From assembly GCA_945905735.1 (NCBI GenBank), contig CAMDQC010000045.1:1-32892 (forward strand): DNA of 32,892 nucleotides, in the 5' to 3' direction. The notes beneath the pieces are model-generated. The model made no database searches. It was not told the origin of the DNA and worked only from the letters and a program-made list of their open reading frames with translations. Positions within the stretch are counted from its first letter, which is position 1; the number at the start of each line of letters is the position of its first letter. A program made the translations under genes and the position numbers. Below are positions 8,169-16,434 of the stretch, piece by piece. This stretch comes from Prosthecobacter debontii. Lineage in GTDB: Bacteria; Verrucomicrobiota; Verrucomicrobiia; Chthoniobacterales; Chthoniobacteraceae.

Positions 8169-9400
8169 ATGCGGGTGATGGCTTCGCGGACTTGGGCGTG
8201 GGTGGCATCGTGGAGCATGAGGATGAGCTCGGCTTGCTCGCCGTCGCTCTCGGGCTGGATCATGCTGCTGATGCCGACATTTGCACTGCCGAGGACTCCT
8301 GCGACTTGGGCGAGGACGCCGGGTTTGTCGTCCACGGGGACGCGCAGGTAATACTGGCAGGTGATTTGGTCGAGCGGCTTGCAGTCGCCGTAGAGGCCGT
8401 GGGGCATGAAGCCGCAGTCGCGCCGCTTTACGTCGAGCGCGGCGGCGGCTTCGGCGAGGTCTGCGATGACGGCGCTGGCGGTGGCGTCCTGGCCTGCGCC
8501 GCGTCCGTAGAACAGCGTCTCCCCGACGACATCGCCGTGAACGCAGAGGGCATTGAACACGCCGTTGACGCTGGCGAGCACGTGTTTCTCGGGGACGAGT
8601 GTGGGGTGGACCCGGACTTCGATTTCCGCGCCGGCGTCGGCTTTAATGATGCCGAGGAGCTTGATGCGGTAGCCGAGTTTTTTGGCAAAGCAGATGTCGC
8701 GGGCGGTGACTTGCTCGATGCCTTCGACGAAGACTTTGCTCGGGCAAATCCAAGTCCCATACGCGAGCGAGGCGAGGATGATGGCCTTGTGCGCGGCGTC
8801 CCAGCCGTTGACGTCGAGCGTCGGGTCGGACTCGGCGTAGCCCTGCGCCTGCGCTTCGGCGAGCGCGGCTGCGTAGTCGAGCCCGGCCTCGGTCATGCGC
8901 GTGAGGATGTAGTTCGTGGTGCCGTTGATGATGCCGTGGATGCTCTTGATGTGGTTGCCCACGAAGCTCTCGCGCACGGCTTTGATGATGGGGATTCCGC
9001 CGGCGACTGCGGCTTCGAAAAAGACGGGGACTTGTTTGGAAGCGGCGAGGTCGAAGATTTCCTTCCCGTGCTCGGCGAGCAGTGCCTTGTTTCCGGTAAC
9101 GACGATTTTCCCGAGCTCAATCGCGCGGATGATGAGGGCGCGCGCTTCGTCGATTCCGCCCATGAGTTCGACGACGATTTGAACAGCCGGGTCTTCCACG
9201 ACGTCCTGCCAGCGTGTGGTGAAAAGGGACGCCGGTGCGTTCACTCCGCGGTCTTTTTTCAAATCGCGCACGGCGGCCTTTTTCACGACGAGTTCGACGC
9301 CGAGCCGCTCGGAGAGGAGCGCGCGGTTGCGGTCGAGGTGTTTAAAGACGCCCGCGCCGACAGTGCCGAAGCCCGCGAGTCCGATGCCGATTTGTTTCAT
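8108..9400 (-). CDS. hom: Homoserine dehydrogenase (430 aa)
   Basis: Reduces aspartate semialdehyde to homoserine with NAD(P)H, the branch point to threonine and methionine. The N-terminus has a Rossmann motif (GLAGFGTVGAG, residues 7-17). The catalytic core contains the family signature ESDPTLDVNGWDAAHK with its catalytic lysine. The last 80 residues are an ACT domain (YYLRVPVDDKPGVLAQVAGVLG), so feedback inhibition by threonine is likely, as in other ACT-bearing enzymes. Length is typical of the monofunctional form; no aspartokinase is fused. The start at 9400 lies 3 nt after the aspS stop, so the two are surely cotranscribed. The final 61 nt recur at 6494-6554. Confidence 0.96.
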   Translation of the reverse strand: MKQIGIGLAGFGTVGAGVFKHLDRNRALLSERLGVELVVKKAAVRDLKKDRGVNAPASLFTTRWQDVVEDPAVQIVVELMGGIDEARALIIRAIELGKIVVTGNKALLAEHGKEIFDLAASKQVPVFFEAAVAGGIPIIKAVRESFVGNHIKSIHGIINGTTNYILTRMTEAGLDYAAALAEAQAQGYAESDPTLDVNGWDAAHKAIILASLAYGTWICPSKVFVEGIEQVTARDICFAKKLGYRIKLLGIIKADAGAEIEVRVHPTLVPEKHVLASVNGVFNALCVHGDVVGETLFYGRGAGQDATASAVIADLAEAAAALDVKRRDCGFMPHGLYGDCKPLDQITCQYYLRVPVDDKPGVLAQVAGVLGSANVGISSMIQPESDGEQAELILMLHDATHAQVREAITRIHALECVIGEPRLLRVENFG

Positions 9401-9403
9401 GGC

Positions 9404-11188
9404 TTACGATTTCTTCGCGGTGCTTTGGATATACACTTCGCGCAGGAGCTTGAAGTCCACATCCACCGGCGATTGCGTCATCAGATCGCAGCCACGGTTG
9501 TTTTTTGGAAAAGCGATGACGTCGCGGATGCTGTCGGCCCCCGCGATGAGCATGACGAGCCGGTCGAGGCCCAGTGCGAGCCCACCGTGCGGCGGTGCGC
9601 CGAAGCTGAACGCCTTCAATATGTGGCCAAACTTCACCTGCTGCTGCTCGGCATTGACGCCCAGCACTTCAAAGAGCTTTGCCTGCAAATCCCGCTCGTG
9701 AATCCGGATGCTGCCGCCGCCGAGTTCCACGCCGTTCAGCACCACGTCGTAAGCTACCGCGCGCACCTTCGCGTAATCGCCCGCTTCCATCGCCGGCACG
9801 TCTTCCGTTTTTGGCCGCGTGAACGGATGATGCACCGCGACCCAGTGATTGTCCTCCGGCGAAAATGCCAGCAGCGGGAAATCCACTACCCACAGAAAAT
9901 TCAGCTTGTCCGCATTCGCCTTGATGAGCCCGAGCAACTCCGCACAGCGCATTCGCACGCGGCCCAGCACTTCGCACACGGGCTCCAGCTTTGCATCTGC
10001 GCCGAAAAAGAGCACGTCGCCCGCTTGGAAATCCATGCGTTCCGCCAGCGCCGCCTTCTCCGCGTCGCTGAAGAATTTCACGATAGGCGACTCCCATTCG
10101 CCGCCGACCGTCCACTTCACATACGCCAGCCCTTTCGCCCCGCACTCCACCTTCACCCACTCCTCCCACTTCTTGAGCTGCTCTTTAGAAAGCAACGCCG
10201 CCGCGCCCTTCGCATTGATCGCCTTAATCGTCCCCCCGCCGCTCGCCACCGATGCAAACACCTTAAACGCCGACGACGCAAAAACATCCGTCAACTCCGT
10301 CAGCTCCAAGCCGAACCGCGTATCCGGCTTATCGCTGCCAAAGCGCGTCATCGCCTCACTATACGGCATCCGCGGAAAAGGCGTCGGGATGTCCACGCCC
10401 ACGCTCTCCTTGAAAATGCGCGTCAACAGCCCCTCCACCAGCGTCTGAATATCCTGCTCGCCCACGAACGACGCCTCGATGTCGATCTGCGTGAACTCCG
10501 GCTGACGGTCCGCCCGCAAATCTTCATCGCGGAAGCACCGCGCGATTTGGAAATACTTCTCCAGCCCCGCCACTTGCAGCAACTGCTTGTACTGCTGCGG
10601 CGCCTGCGGCAGCGCGTAAAACGTCCCCGGATTCAACCGCGACGGCACGAGGAAATCCCGCGCACCCTCCGGCGTCGGGTTCGATAAAATGGGCGTCTCG
10701 ATTTCCAAAAACCCGCCCTCATCCAGAAAGTCCCGCGTCGCCTTCACCACCCGATGACGCAACTTCAGATTGCGCTGCATATGCGCCGTCCGCAGGTCCA
10801 AATACCGATACTCCATGCGCAAATCCTCATTCACCTTCGGGTCATCGAGCGGAAACGGCGGCACCTCCGCCTTATTCAGCACCTTCAGCTCCGATGCAAT
10901 CAGCTCGATCGCCCCCGTCGCCAGCTTCGCATTTTCCGTCCCCGGCAGCCGCGCGGCGACGGTGCCCGTCACCTGAATCACATCTTCCGCCCGCAGCTTG
11001 TGACTCGCCTCCAGCCCCGCCTGCCCATCCTCCGAGCGGAAGACAATCTGCGTCATCCCCTCGCGGTCGCGCAGGTCCACAAAGATGACGCCGCCCTGGT
11101 CGCGCTTCGTATTCACCCACCCCGCAAGAGTGACCGTTTGACCGACAGATTCAGCGCGCAGGCTGTGACAAGAAGTAGTTCGATACAT
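9404..11188 (-). CDS. aspS: Aspartyl-tRNA synthetase, bacterial type (594 aa)
   Basis: Charges tRNA with aspartate. An N-terminal OB-fold anticodon domain (residues about 1-110) precedes a class II catalytic core with motif 2 (CFRDEDLRADRQPEF, 218-232) and motif 3 (GLALGLDRLVML) near the C-terminus. A bacterial GAD insertion of about 130 residues sits between them. In the anticodon domain residues 29-33 are RDQGG; discriminating enzymes usually have Leu at residue 31 and non-discriminating ones His, so Gln31 is unusual, while LPGTEN at 81-86 resembles non-discriminating enzymes. It may also charge tRNA-Asn, which would need a GatCAB amidotransferase elsewhere. First gene of the aspS-hom operon. 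No clear ribosome-binding site precedes the ATG at 11188. Confidence 0.97.
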   Translation of the reverse strand: MYRTTSCHSLRAESVGQTVTLAGWVNTKRDQGGVIFVDLRDREGMTQIVFRSEDGQAGLEASHKLRAEDVIQVTGTVAARLPGTENAKLATGAIELIASELKVLNKAEVPPFPLDDPKVNEDLRMEYRYLDLRTAHMQRNLKLRHRVVKATRDFLDEGGFLEIETPILSNPTPEGARDFLVPSRLNPGTFYALPQAPQQYKQLLQVAGLEKYFQIARCFRDEDLRADRQPEFTQIDIEASFVGEQDIQTLVEGLLTRIFKESVGVDIPTPFPRMPYSEAMTRFGSDKPDTRFGLELTELTDVFASSAFKVFASVASGGGTIKAINAKGAAALLSKEQLKKWEEWVKVECGAKGLAYVKWTVGGEWESPIVKFFSDAEKAALAERMDFQAGDVLFFGADAKLEPVCEVLGRVRMRCAELLGLIKANADKLNFLWVVDFPLLAFSPEDNHWVAVHHPFTRPKTEDVPAMEAGDYAKVRAVAYDVVLNGVELGGGSIRIHERDLQAKLFEVLGVNAEQQQVKFGHILKAFSFGAPPHGGLALGLDRLVMLIAGADSIRDVIAFPKNNRGCDLMTQSPVDVDFKLLREVYIQSTAKKS

Positions 11189-11343
11189 AAAAAGAAAGGG
11201 CGCGGAGGATATTCACGGGAGGGCGCTTGGCTAGAGCGGAGTGTGGAGAAGTTTTGCATAAAAATAGAACTGCAATCAGGCAGAAGGATGTCAGCTTTTG
11301 AAATGCAAACGATCACCGCCAGTCCGCACCCACGCCGTAGTTT

Positions 11344-11859
11344 ATGAAACACACACTTCTCGCATTCCTCCTCGCCGCAGCCTCGCTCTTCGCAAGTGAG
11401 CCGTGGCCCGGTGTCCCATACACGGAGGTCCGCGCATTTGCGTGGGATGGGAAGATCGAAACGCAGCGACTCATTGGGGACGACTTCACGTTTGTTGAGG
11501 GCGTCATCGACAAAGAAGGAGCCGTGCTCAGTGCCGACCAAATCAAGCGCCTCCTCACAGCGCAGGCGCGGCGTTACAAGGAGCGGTCATTCGCGGCATG
11601 TTACAGCCCCCATAACGCATTCGTCTTCTACAACGCGGAGAAAAAGCCGGTCGCCTTCCTGGAAATCTGCTTCGATTGTCTCGGCAACCGCTCCAACCCC
11701 GCCGACGATAAATCCGACCCCGATTTCATGGCGCTCGGGAAGATTTGTGAAGAACTCAAGCTGCCGTTTGGTCACCACAATACTTTGGCAGAACTCCAGA
11801 AAAAAGTCCGATGGTTAGGTCAATCAGACGAGAAGAAGCCAGCGCGTAAGAAAAAATAA
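11344..11859 (+). CDS. Small secreted protein of unknown function (171 aa)
   Basis: I do not recognise a family. Residues 1-18 form a signal peptide (MKHTLLAFLLAAASLFAS), so export is likely. The mature part is mixed alpha/beta. It has a pair of cysteines in CFDC, an earlier single Cys in AACYSPH, and a strongly basic tail (KKPARKKK). The pattern HNAFVFYNAEKKPVAFLEICFDC followed later by ICEELKLPFGHH suggests a compact single domain. It is divergent from aspS with 155 nt between starts. No ribosome site is evident. Coding is supported by the signal peptide and by normal residue composition throughout. Confidence 0.75.
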   Translation: MKHTLLAFLLAAASLFASEPWPGVPYTEVRAFAWDGKIETQRLIGDDFTFVEGVIDKEGAVLSADQIKRLLTAQARRYKERSFAACYSPHNAFVFYNAEKKPVAFLEICFDCLGNRSNPADDKSDPDFMALGKICEELKLPFGHHNTLAELQKKVRWLGQSDEKKPARKKK

Positions 11860-11926
11860 ACCGCCCACTCCAACGGGCGTGATTAAATGGGGAACAGCAA
11901 GTGAAGCGCAATCGTAGCGGGGCTAT

Positions 11927-12040
11927 CACAAGGAGGGGGAACGTCCCGTTCCCCTGAACCACGAAGTGGTTCCCGAGCGGCTCGCAGTTTATGAGCGGCG
12001 CTTCGCGCCGCAGGGGAACGGGACGTTCCCCCTCCTTGTG
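11927..12040. repeat. 114-bp palindromic element: perfect 29-bp arms enclosing three mini-hairpins
   Basis: Positions 11927-11955 and 12012-12040 are exact reverse complements (29 of 29). Between them lie three hairpins, each with a 3-nt loop: GAACCAC/GTGGTTC at 11956-11972, CGAG/CTCG at 11974-11984, and GCGGCGC/GCGCCGC at 11995-12011. Folded, either strand gives a long stem ending in a cloverleaf-like junction. It resembles REP/BIME-like repeats or a short non-autonomous element more than a simple terminator. It occupies most of the gap between the small secreted protein and the amidotransferase; the rest of 11860-12144 shows nothing else. Confidence 0.8.
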
Positions 12041-12144
12041 GGCTTTCGCCCTTTTGGTGCCGATCCCATTGCATTCCACGTTTACTCACACCCCGCAAAA
12101 CCGTAGCGTTGCCTTTCCTGCGGCTCTGGAATCAACTCCCGGCC

Positions 12145-12708
12145 ATGCTGCTCGTCATAGATAACTACGACTCTTTCACCTACAACCTCGTCCAATACTT
12201 CGGCGAGCTGGGGGCCGAGGTGCTCGTGAAGCGGAACGACGAAATCACGCTCGACGCCATCGCCACGCTCAAGCCCGAGCGCATCTGCATTTCGCCCGGC
12301 CCTTGCACGCCGAACGAGGCGGGCATTTCGTGCGATGTGATTCGCCGGTTTGGGCCGTCGGTGCCGCTGCTGGGCGTGTGTCTGGGGCACCAAAGTATCG
12401 GGTATGTTTTCGGCGGCGAGGTCGTGCGCGCGGGGCGGCTGATGCACGGGAAGACGTCGCCCATTTTGCACAACGGGACGGGTATTTTCGCCGGACTGCC
12501 ATCGCCGTTTGAGGCCACGCGTTATCACTCGCTCTTGGTGAAAAGGGAGACGTTCCCCGCGTGCTTGGAGATCACCGCCGAGACGAAAGAAGGCGAGATC
12601 ATGGGCTTGCGGCACCGCGAGCTGCCGATCCACGGCGTGCAGTTCCACCCGGAGAGCATCCTCACGCTGGAGGGGAAGCGGCTGCTGTCGAACTTTCTGG
12701 CGATGTAG
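12145..12708 (+). CDS. Glutamine amidotransferase, anthranilate/aminodeoxychorismate synthase component II (187 aa)
   Basis: Supplies ammonia from glutamine to a chorismate-using partner in tryptophan or folate synthesis. The start at 12145 ([14 protein letters not shown]) is the family's standard N-terminus; the 12 upstream in-frame codons do not belong. The class I triad is visible: Cys79 in GVCLGHQ, and His168 and Glu170 in GVQFHPES. The oxyanion-side motif [11 protein letters not shown] is at 50-60. Length is normal. No component I (trpE/pabB) is adjacent, so whether it serves TrpE, PabB or both cannot be decided. Its last 47 nt overlap the 3' end of the convergent 4Fe-4S protein gene. 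Confidence 0.95.
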   Translation: MLLVIDNYDSFTYNLVQYFGELGAEVLVKRNDEITLDAIATLKPERICISPGPCTPNEAGISCDVIRRFGPSVPLLGVCLGHQSIGYVFGGEVVRAGRLMHGKTSPILHNGTGIFAGLPSPFEATRYHSLLVKRETFPACLEITAETKEGEIMGLRHRELPIHGVQFHPESILTLEGKRLLSNFLAM

Positions 12709-13300
12709 CCTCTTTCACGACGCCGCGCGCCAGCCCGACGAGCAAGTTGCACGCTTCGCGGCAGAGCAGGGGGAATGCGGCGCGCTGGTGTTTTTCCGGC
12801 GGGAGGCTGGTGATCGGTTGGGCGGGTGCGATCCGCCACAGCATCGTCTTTAAGCAACGCGAGCACTGCCGCCCGATGAGCGCCTGCGCCTGATCGTCGG
12901 TGAGTTTTTGCGTGATGCGATACATGCCCGTCTGCCGGGCGAGCGTGTCGCGGAGGTCGGTGGGCGTGAGTTCGCCGCGCGCGTCCGCGGTCCACAGGCC
13001 GAGCATCGCAGGGTAGAAATAGTCGAGCGCACGGACGACTTCGGCGACGCTGGAAAGGACGAGCCGCCAGCCGTGGCGGAGATCGTTCGTCGTTTTGATG
13101 GGCCGGAACGCGCCCGCGTCGTCGAGGGTTGCGAGGGTGCGCGCGTCTTGCCAGCGGGTGAAGGTTTGCAGCTCGCCCCCATCGCTCGAATCGTCGGCGT
13201 GGCGGAGTTCCCAGCCGTCGCCGCTGCGGGTGATGGCGATTTGCCCGATGGTGCGTCCGCCGTTTTCCAGCCAGCGGGTGAATGCTGTGAGGGTGTTCAT
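12662..13300 (-). CDS. DR2241-like 4Fe-4S protein, partner of the CbiX chelatase (212 aa)
   Basis: Resembles the C-terminal half of Deinococcus DR2241, where a stabilising domain and a 4Fe-4S domain follow CbiX domains in one chain. Here four cysteines, CSRC at 146-149 and CREAC at 180-184, form a CX2C...CX3C set that fits one 4Fe-4S cluster. Residues about 1-60 are a beta-rich region that would match the stabilising part. The start codon overlaps the cbiX stop by 4 nt (ATGA), which indicates translational coupling and supports a shared complex. The 3' end runs 47 nt antisense into the amidotransferase gene; the last 15 residues are Ser/Ala/Pro-rich and probably unstructured. Role in tetrapyrrole metal insertion is inferred from the partner. 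Confidence 0.82.
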   Translation of the reverse strand: MNTLTAFTRWLENGGRTIGQIAITRSGDGWELRHADDSSDGGELQTFTRWQDARTLATLDDAGAFRPIKTTNDLRHGWRLVLSSVAEVVRALDYFYPAMLGLWTADARGELTPTDLRDTLARQTGMYRITQKLTDDQAQALIGRQCSRCLKTMLWRIAPAQPITSLPPEKHQRAAFPLLCREACNLLVGLARGVVKEATSPESSTAAASPPA

Positions 13301-14103
13301 TTTACGGAATCGAACGCGGCGACTTGGTCGAGGATCACTTCCGCAAAGCCGTGCTCCGTGCCGATGGAGCTGGCGTAGAAAAGCGTGCGCCCTCGCAGCG
13401 AATACGGATTGCCCGCGAAGACGCTCGCGCCGCCTGCGCTGGCCGCGCCCGGCGACTCGCTGGCGATGCCGAGTAGCACGGGGATGTCCTCATAGCTGTG
13501 CAGCCCATCAGCGATGAAAAACGGGACGACGACGACGTTCAGCTGCGATGCCAGCGTGGCCCAATCTGCGATGAGCGGCGGCTCTTCCATATACGCGCTG
13601 AGCACTTCGCCGTAGCGCCCCATCGCCGCGATGCGCTCAACCTCGCGCTTGGCGGCGAGGGCGGAGTTGTCGTTCAAGTTCGTGCCGTGTCCTACGATGA
13701 AAAGCGTCGTCTTTTCCGGCGGCACGCCGGGGGCGATGGCGGCGGCGCGAGCGAGCAGCAGCTCGGTCATTTTCTCGTGGCTGCCGACGGGCTCGCAGTA
13801 TTTCACCGTGTGCCTGCCGATGCGCGTCACAGGCCCATCGAGCCCGAGTTCGCGGGGGATGACGGTGCGGGTGAAGTAGCCTTCGCTGATGAAGTTCGGC
13901 ACGACGTAAACGTCCTCGCTTTCCACGCAGTCGAGCACTTGCCGGAGGCTCGGCTCTTCTTTCCAAAAGGCGCAATGCACCTCGCCGAAAATGCCTCGCT
14001 GGATGATGGATTCCGCGTGGTCAAACGTGGGCGCGCTGGAGTCGGGATTAAGCGTGGAGCCGTGGCCGACGATGATGAGTGCGCTGTCCGGTTTACTGAG
14101 CAT
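13297..14103 (-). CDS. cbiX: Sirohydrochlorin cobalto/ferrochelatase, CbiX type (268 aa)
   Basis: Inserts Co2+ (or Fe2+) into sirohydrochlorin for cobalamin or siroheme. Two CbiX repeats are seen: VGHGST with His14 and a matching VPNFISEGYFT, then IVGHGTNLND with His139 and VPFFIADGLHS. This is the long, two-domain form. The start at 14103 (MLSKPDSALIIVGHGS) is preferred; the frame extends upstream into der without protein-like sequence. It begins 13 nt after the der stop and overlaps the next gene by ATGA. No other cobalamin or siroheme genes are near, so the metal is uncertain. Confidence 0.9.
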   Translation of the reverse strand: MLSKPDSALIIVGHGSTLNPDSSAPTFDHAESIIQRGIFGEVHCAFWKEEPSLRQVLDCVESEDVYVVPNFISEGYFTRTVIPRELGLDGPVTRIGRHTVKYCEPVGSHEKMTELLLARAAAIAPGVPPEKTTLFIVGHGTNLNDNSALAAKREVERIAAMGRYGEVLSAYMEEPPLIADWATLASQLNVVVVPFFIADGLHSYEDIPVLLGIASESPGAASAGGASVFAGNPYSLRGRTLFYASSIGTEHGFAEVILDQVAAFDSVK

Positions 14104-14116
14104 AGGCTTGGATTCT

Positions 14117-15469
14117 CTACTTCGCCCCGCGCTTCTCCCGGCCACGGAAGCGGAAGAAAATCGGCAGCCCGGTGAACGGCGCGACCTCACGAATCTTCGC
14201 CTCCAGAAAGCGGCGGTAGCTCTCGTCGAGCAACGCCGAGTTGTTCACGAAAAAGACGAACTCCGGCACCGGGATGGCGCAAGTCTGCGGCTTCTCCGGC
14301 ATGGTCGCGTAGATGATTTTGAAGCGTTTGCCTTTCCGGATCGCGGCAGGCTGCTGGGTAAATGCGGCTTCCATCAGGCGATTGAGCGGCCCCGTGGCGA
14401 CGCGCTGGCGGGAGGCTTCTTGCACTTTATCAAACATCGTGAAAAGGCGGCGGATGTCCTCGCCGGTCTTCGCGCTCAGCAAGACGGTGGGCGCGTAGGG
14501 CAGGAAGAATAGCTCGCTCGTGATGGTCTGGATGAACTGCTCCACTTTATCTTTCCCGTCCAGCCGGTCCTTGATCAGGTCCATCTTGTTGACGGCAATG
14601 ACGCACGGCTTTCCCGCCTGCTGGATCAAGCTCGCGATCTTCTTGTCCTGCGAAGTCACGCCCATCTCCGCGTCGATCACGATGCAGCAAAGGTCCGCGC
14701 GCTTCACACTCGTCTCGCTGCGCATGACGCTGAAGACTTCCACGGAGTTGTTCACCTTTCCGCGCGAGCGGATGCCGGCGGTGTCGATGAGGACGTAGTT
14801 CTTCCCACGGCGGGTGTACTCCACGTCCACGGCATCCCGCGTCGTTCCGCTGATAGGCGAGACCATCGTGCGGTCCGCGCCGAGGATGGCATTGGTGAGC
14901 GAAGATTTGCCGACGTTTGGCCTGCCGATGATGGTGATCTTCAAAGGCGGTTCTTCCTTCGGCCCATCGACAAATTCCGGCAACCGGCTCTCCAGTTCCT
15001 CGATGAGCTGGCCGATGCCGTGGTTGTGCTCAGCACTGATGCTGAGGATGCACTCAAAGCCCAACTCCTCGAACTCCCCGGCGAGCGACCCGTGCTTTGC
15101 GTGGTCGATCTTATTCACCGCGATGACGATCGGCTTACGCGCTTTGCGAAGCTGCTTCGCGAGCATCTCGTCCACGGCGGTCAAGCCGTCCTGCCCGTCC
15201 ACGACGAGCAACAGCACGTCACTCGTCGCGATGGCGATGTCCGCCTCCGTCTGCACCTGCTCTTTGAAAGAAGCGTCCACATCCGCCCCGATACCGCCCG
15301 TGTCGAAGATGGCGAAAGGCGCTTTGCCGAGGCGGCATTCCGCACGGATGCGGTCGCGGGTGACGCCGGGTTGATCGTGGACGATGGCGATTTTGCGCCC
15401 GGCAAGACGGTTAAAAAGAGCGGACTTCCCGACATTTGGGCGTCCAACGATGGCTACAGTGCGTGACAT
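14117..15469 (-). CDS. der: Ribosome-assembly GTPase Der (EngA) (450 aa)
   Basis: Essential GTPase for 50S subunit maturation. Two tandem G domains are clear: P-loops GRPNVGKS at 9-16 and 182-189, with DTGG at 56-59 and NKID at 119-122 in the first, and DTAG and NKMD in the second. The C-terminal KH-like domain (TGPLNRLMEAAF...) ends in a basic tail. Length and order are standard. It lies in a same-strand run with an esterase upstream (44 nt) and cbiX downstream (13 nt). Confidence 0.98.
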   Translation of the reverse strand: MSRTVAIVGRPNVGKSALFNRLAGRKIAIVHDQPGVTRDRIRAECRLGKAPFAIFDTGGIGADVDASFKEQVQTEADIAIATSDVLLLVVDGQDGLTAVDEMLAKQLRKARKPIVIAVNKIDHAKHGSLAGEFEELGFECILSISAEHNHGIGQLIEELESRLPEFVDGPKEEPPLKITIIGRPNVGKSSLTNAILGADRTMVSPISGTTRDAVDVEYTRRGKNYVLIDTAGIRSRGKVNNSVEVFSVMRSETSVKRADLCCIVIDAEMGVTSQDKKIASLIQQAGKPCVIAVNKMDLIKDRLDGKDKVEQFIQTITSELFFLPYAPTVLLSAKTGEDIRRLFTMFDKVQEASRQRVATGPLNRLMEAAFTQQPAAIRKGKRFKIIYATMPEKPQTCAIPVPEFVFFVNNSALLDESYRRFLEAKIREVAPFTGLPIFFRFRGREKRGAK

Positions 15470-15513
15470 TCGGCAGAGTGTCGGGGCGGGGAGAGAGGGT
15501 GTCGAGAGATTCC

Positions 15514-16434
15514 CTACGGCGCGACCGTTGCAGGGGCTTTGCTTTGGACGAACTTGGCGATCTCGGCGGCGGGCAATTTATCGGCGCGGGTAAGGGCGAG
15601 GACCATGCGAGTGTGGCTCTCGCCGGGGACGGTGATGAGGTGGTTTTTTACGCCGCGCGCATCGAGGAGTGTGTGAAAATGCTGGGATTGCCTGCGGAGG
15701 GGAGCGCTGTCGCCTTCCGCGTAGAGGAGGAGAAAGGGCGGCGCGTGCCGGGTAGCGTAGGTGGCGGGTGAGGCGGTGCGTCGCCAGTCAGGGTTCGCTC
15801 CTTTTTCCGCGAAGCGCTGGGCGTAAAAAGCGGGGAGGTTGCCGAGGCGATAGGTCTCGGCATCGGTCATATCGTAGCCAGCACCGCTGATGCAGATGGC
15901 TCCTGCGATCGGGAGTCCAGAGCGGGGGCGGAGCGCGACGTTGGCGGCGAGCTGGGCCCCGGCGGAGTGCCCGCCGATGAAGACTCGGGCAGGGTCGCCT
16001 CCGTATGCGGCGATCGATTTCTGCACCCAGGCGAGGGCGCGGGTAGCGTCGCGGAGTTGTTCGCGCCAAGTGACGCCGGGGAGGAGCCGGTAATTGATGA
16101 CGGCAACGCCGATGCCGCGGGCGGCGTAGAAGCGCCCGATGTTGCCATAGATGTCTTCGCCACCAGCCGTGAGCGATTTATCGCCGGAGTCCCAACTGCC
16201 GCCGTGGATGAAAATGAAAACGGGCCAGCCTTTGCCCGCCGGGCGGAAAAGATCGAGGCGGTGCTTGGGATCGTGGGAGCCGGGAACGTAGGGGAGGTCG
16301 CGGGCGATTTGAGCTTCGGGTAACGGTGCGCGACGGTAGAGGGCTTTTACGCCAACGCGCTCGACGACGGAACATCCGGTAAAAAGCGCGCAGAACAATA
16401 GGATGAGGATTCGCATGGCGGAGCTAGAGATCAT
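15514..16434 (-). CDS. Lipoprotein alpha/beta-hydrolase (carboxylesterase-like, 306 aa)
   Basis: Alpha/beta-hydrolase of the BD-FAE/carboxylesterase group. The catalytic set is visible: oxyanion HGG at 77-79, nucleophile Ser157 in GGHSAGAQ, Asp242 in YAEGDSA, and His274 in GESHTRM. The N-terminus has a lipobox-like FTGC, so the mature protein would be a lipoprotein anchored at Cys21. The start at 16434 is chosen because it overlaps the stop of the preceding gene as ATGA; a start at 16416 (MRILILLFCALF) would give an equally good signal peptide. Substrate unknown; acetylated or feruloylated polysaccharide is plausible but not shown. Confidence 0.9.
   Translation of the reverse strand: MISSSAMRILILLFCALFTGCSVVERVGVKALYRRAPLPEAQIARDLPYVPGSHDPKHRLDLFRPAGKGWPVFIFIHGGSWDSGDKSLTAGGEDIYGNIGRFYAARGIGVAVINYRLLPGVTWREQLRDATRALAWVQKSIAAYGGDPARVFIGGHSAGAQLAANVALRPRSGLPIAGAICISGAGYDMTDAETYRLGNLPAFYAQRFAEKGANPDWRRTASPATYATRHAPPFLLLYAEGDSAPLRRQSQHFHTLLDARGVKNHLITVPGESHTRMVLALTRADKLPAAEIAKFVQSKAPATVAP

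Noticed and set aside
8165..10687. 840-codon plus-strand frame across hom and aspS
   Set aside because: Spans two certain genes on the other strand, and its composition is low-complexity acidic then basic.
11927..12040. Cloverleaf-like fold as a possible tRNA
   Set aside because: The outer stem is 29 bp rather than 7, and no T-loop, anticodon loop or CCA end is recognisable.
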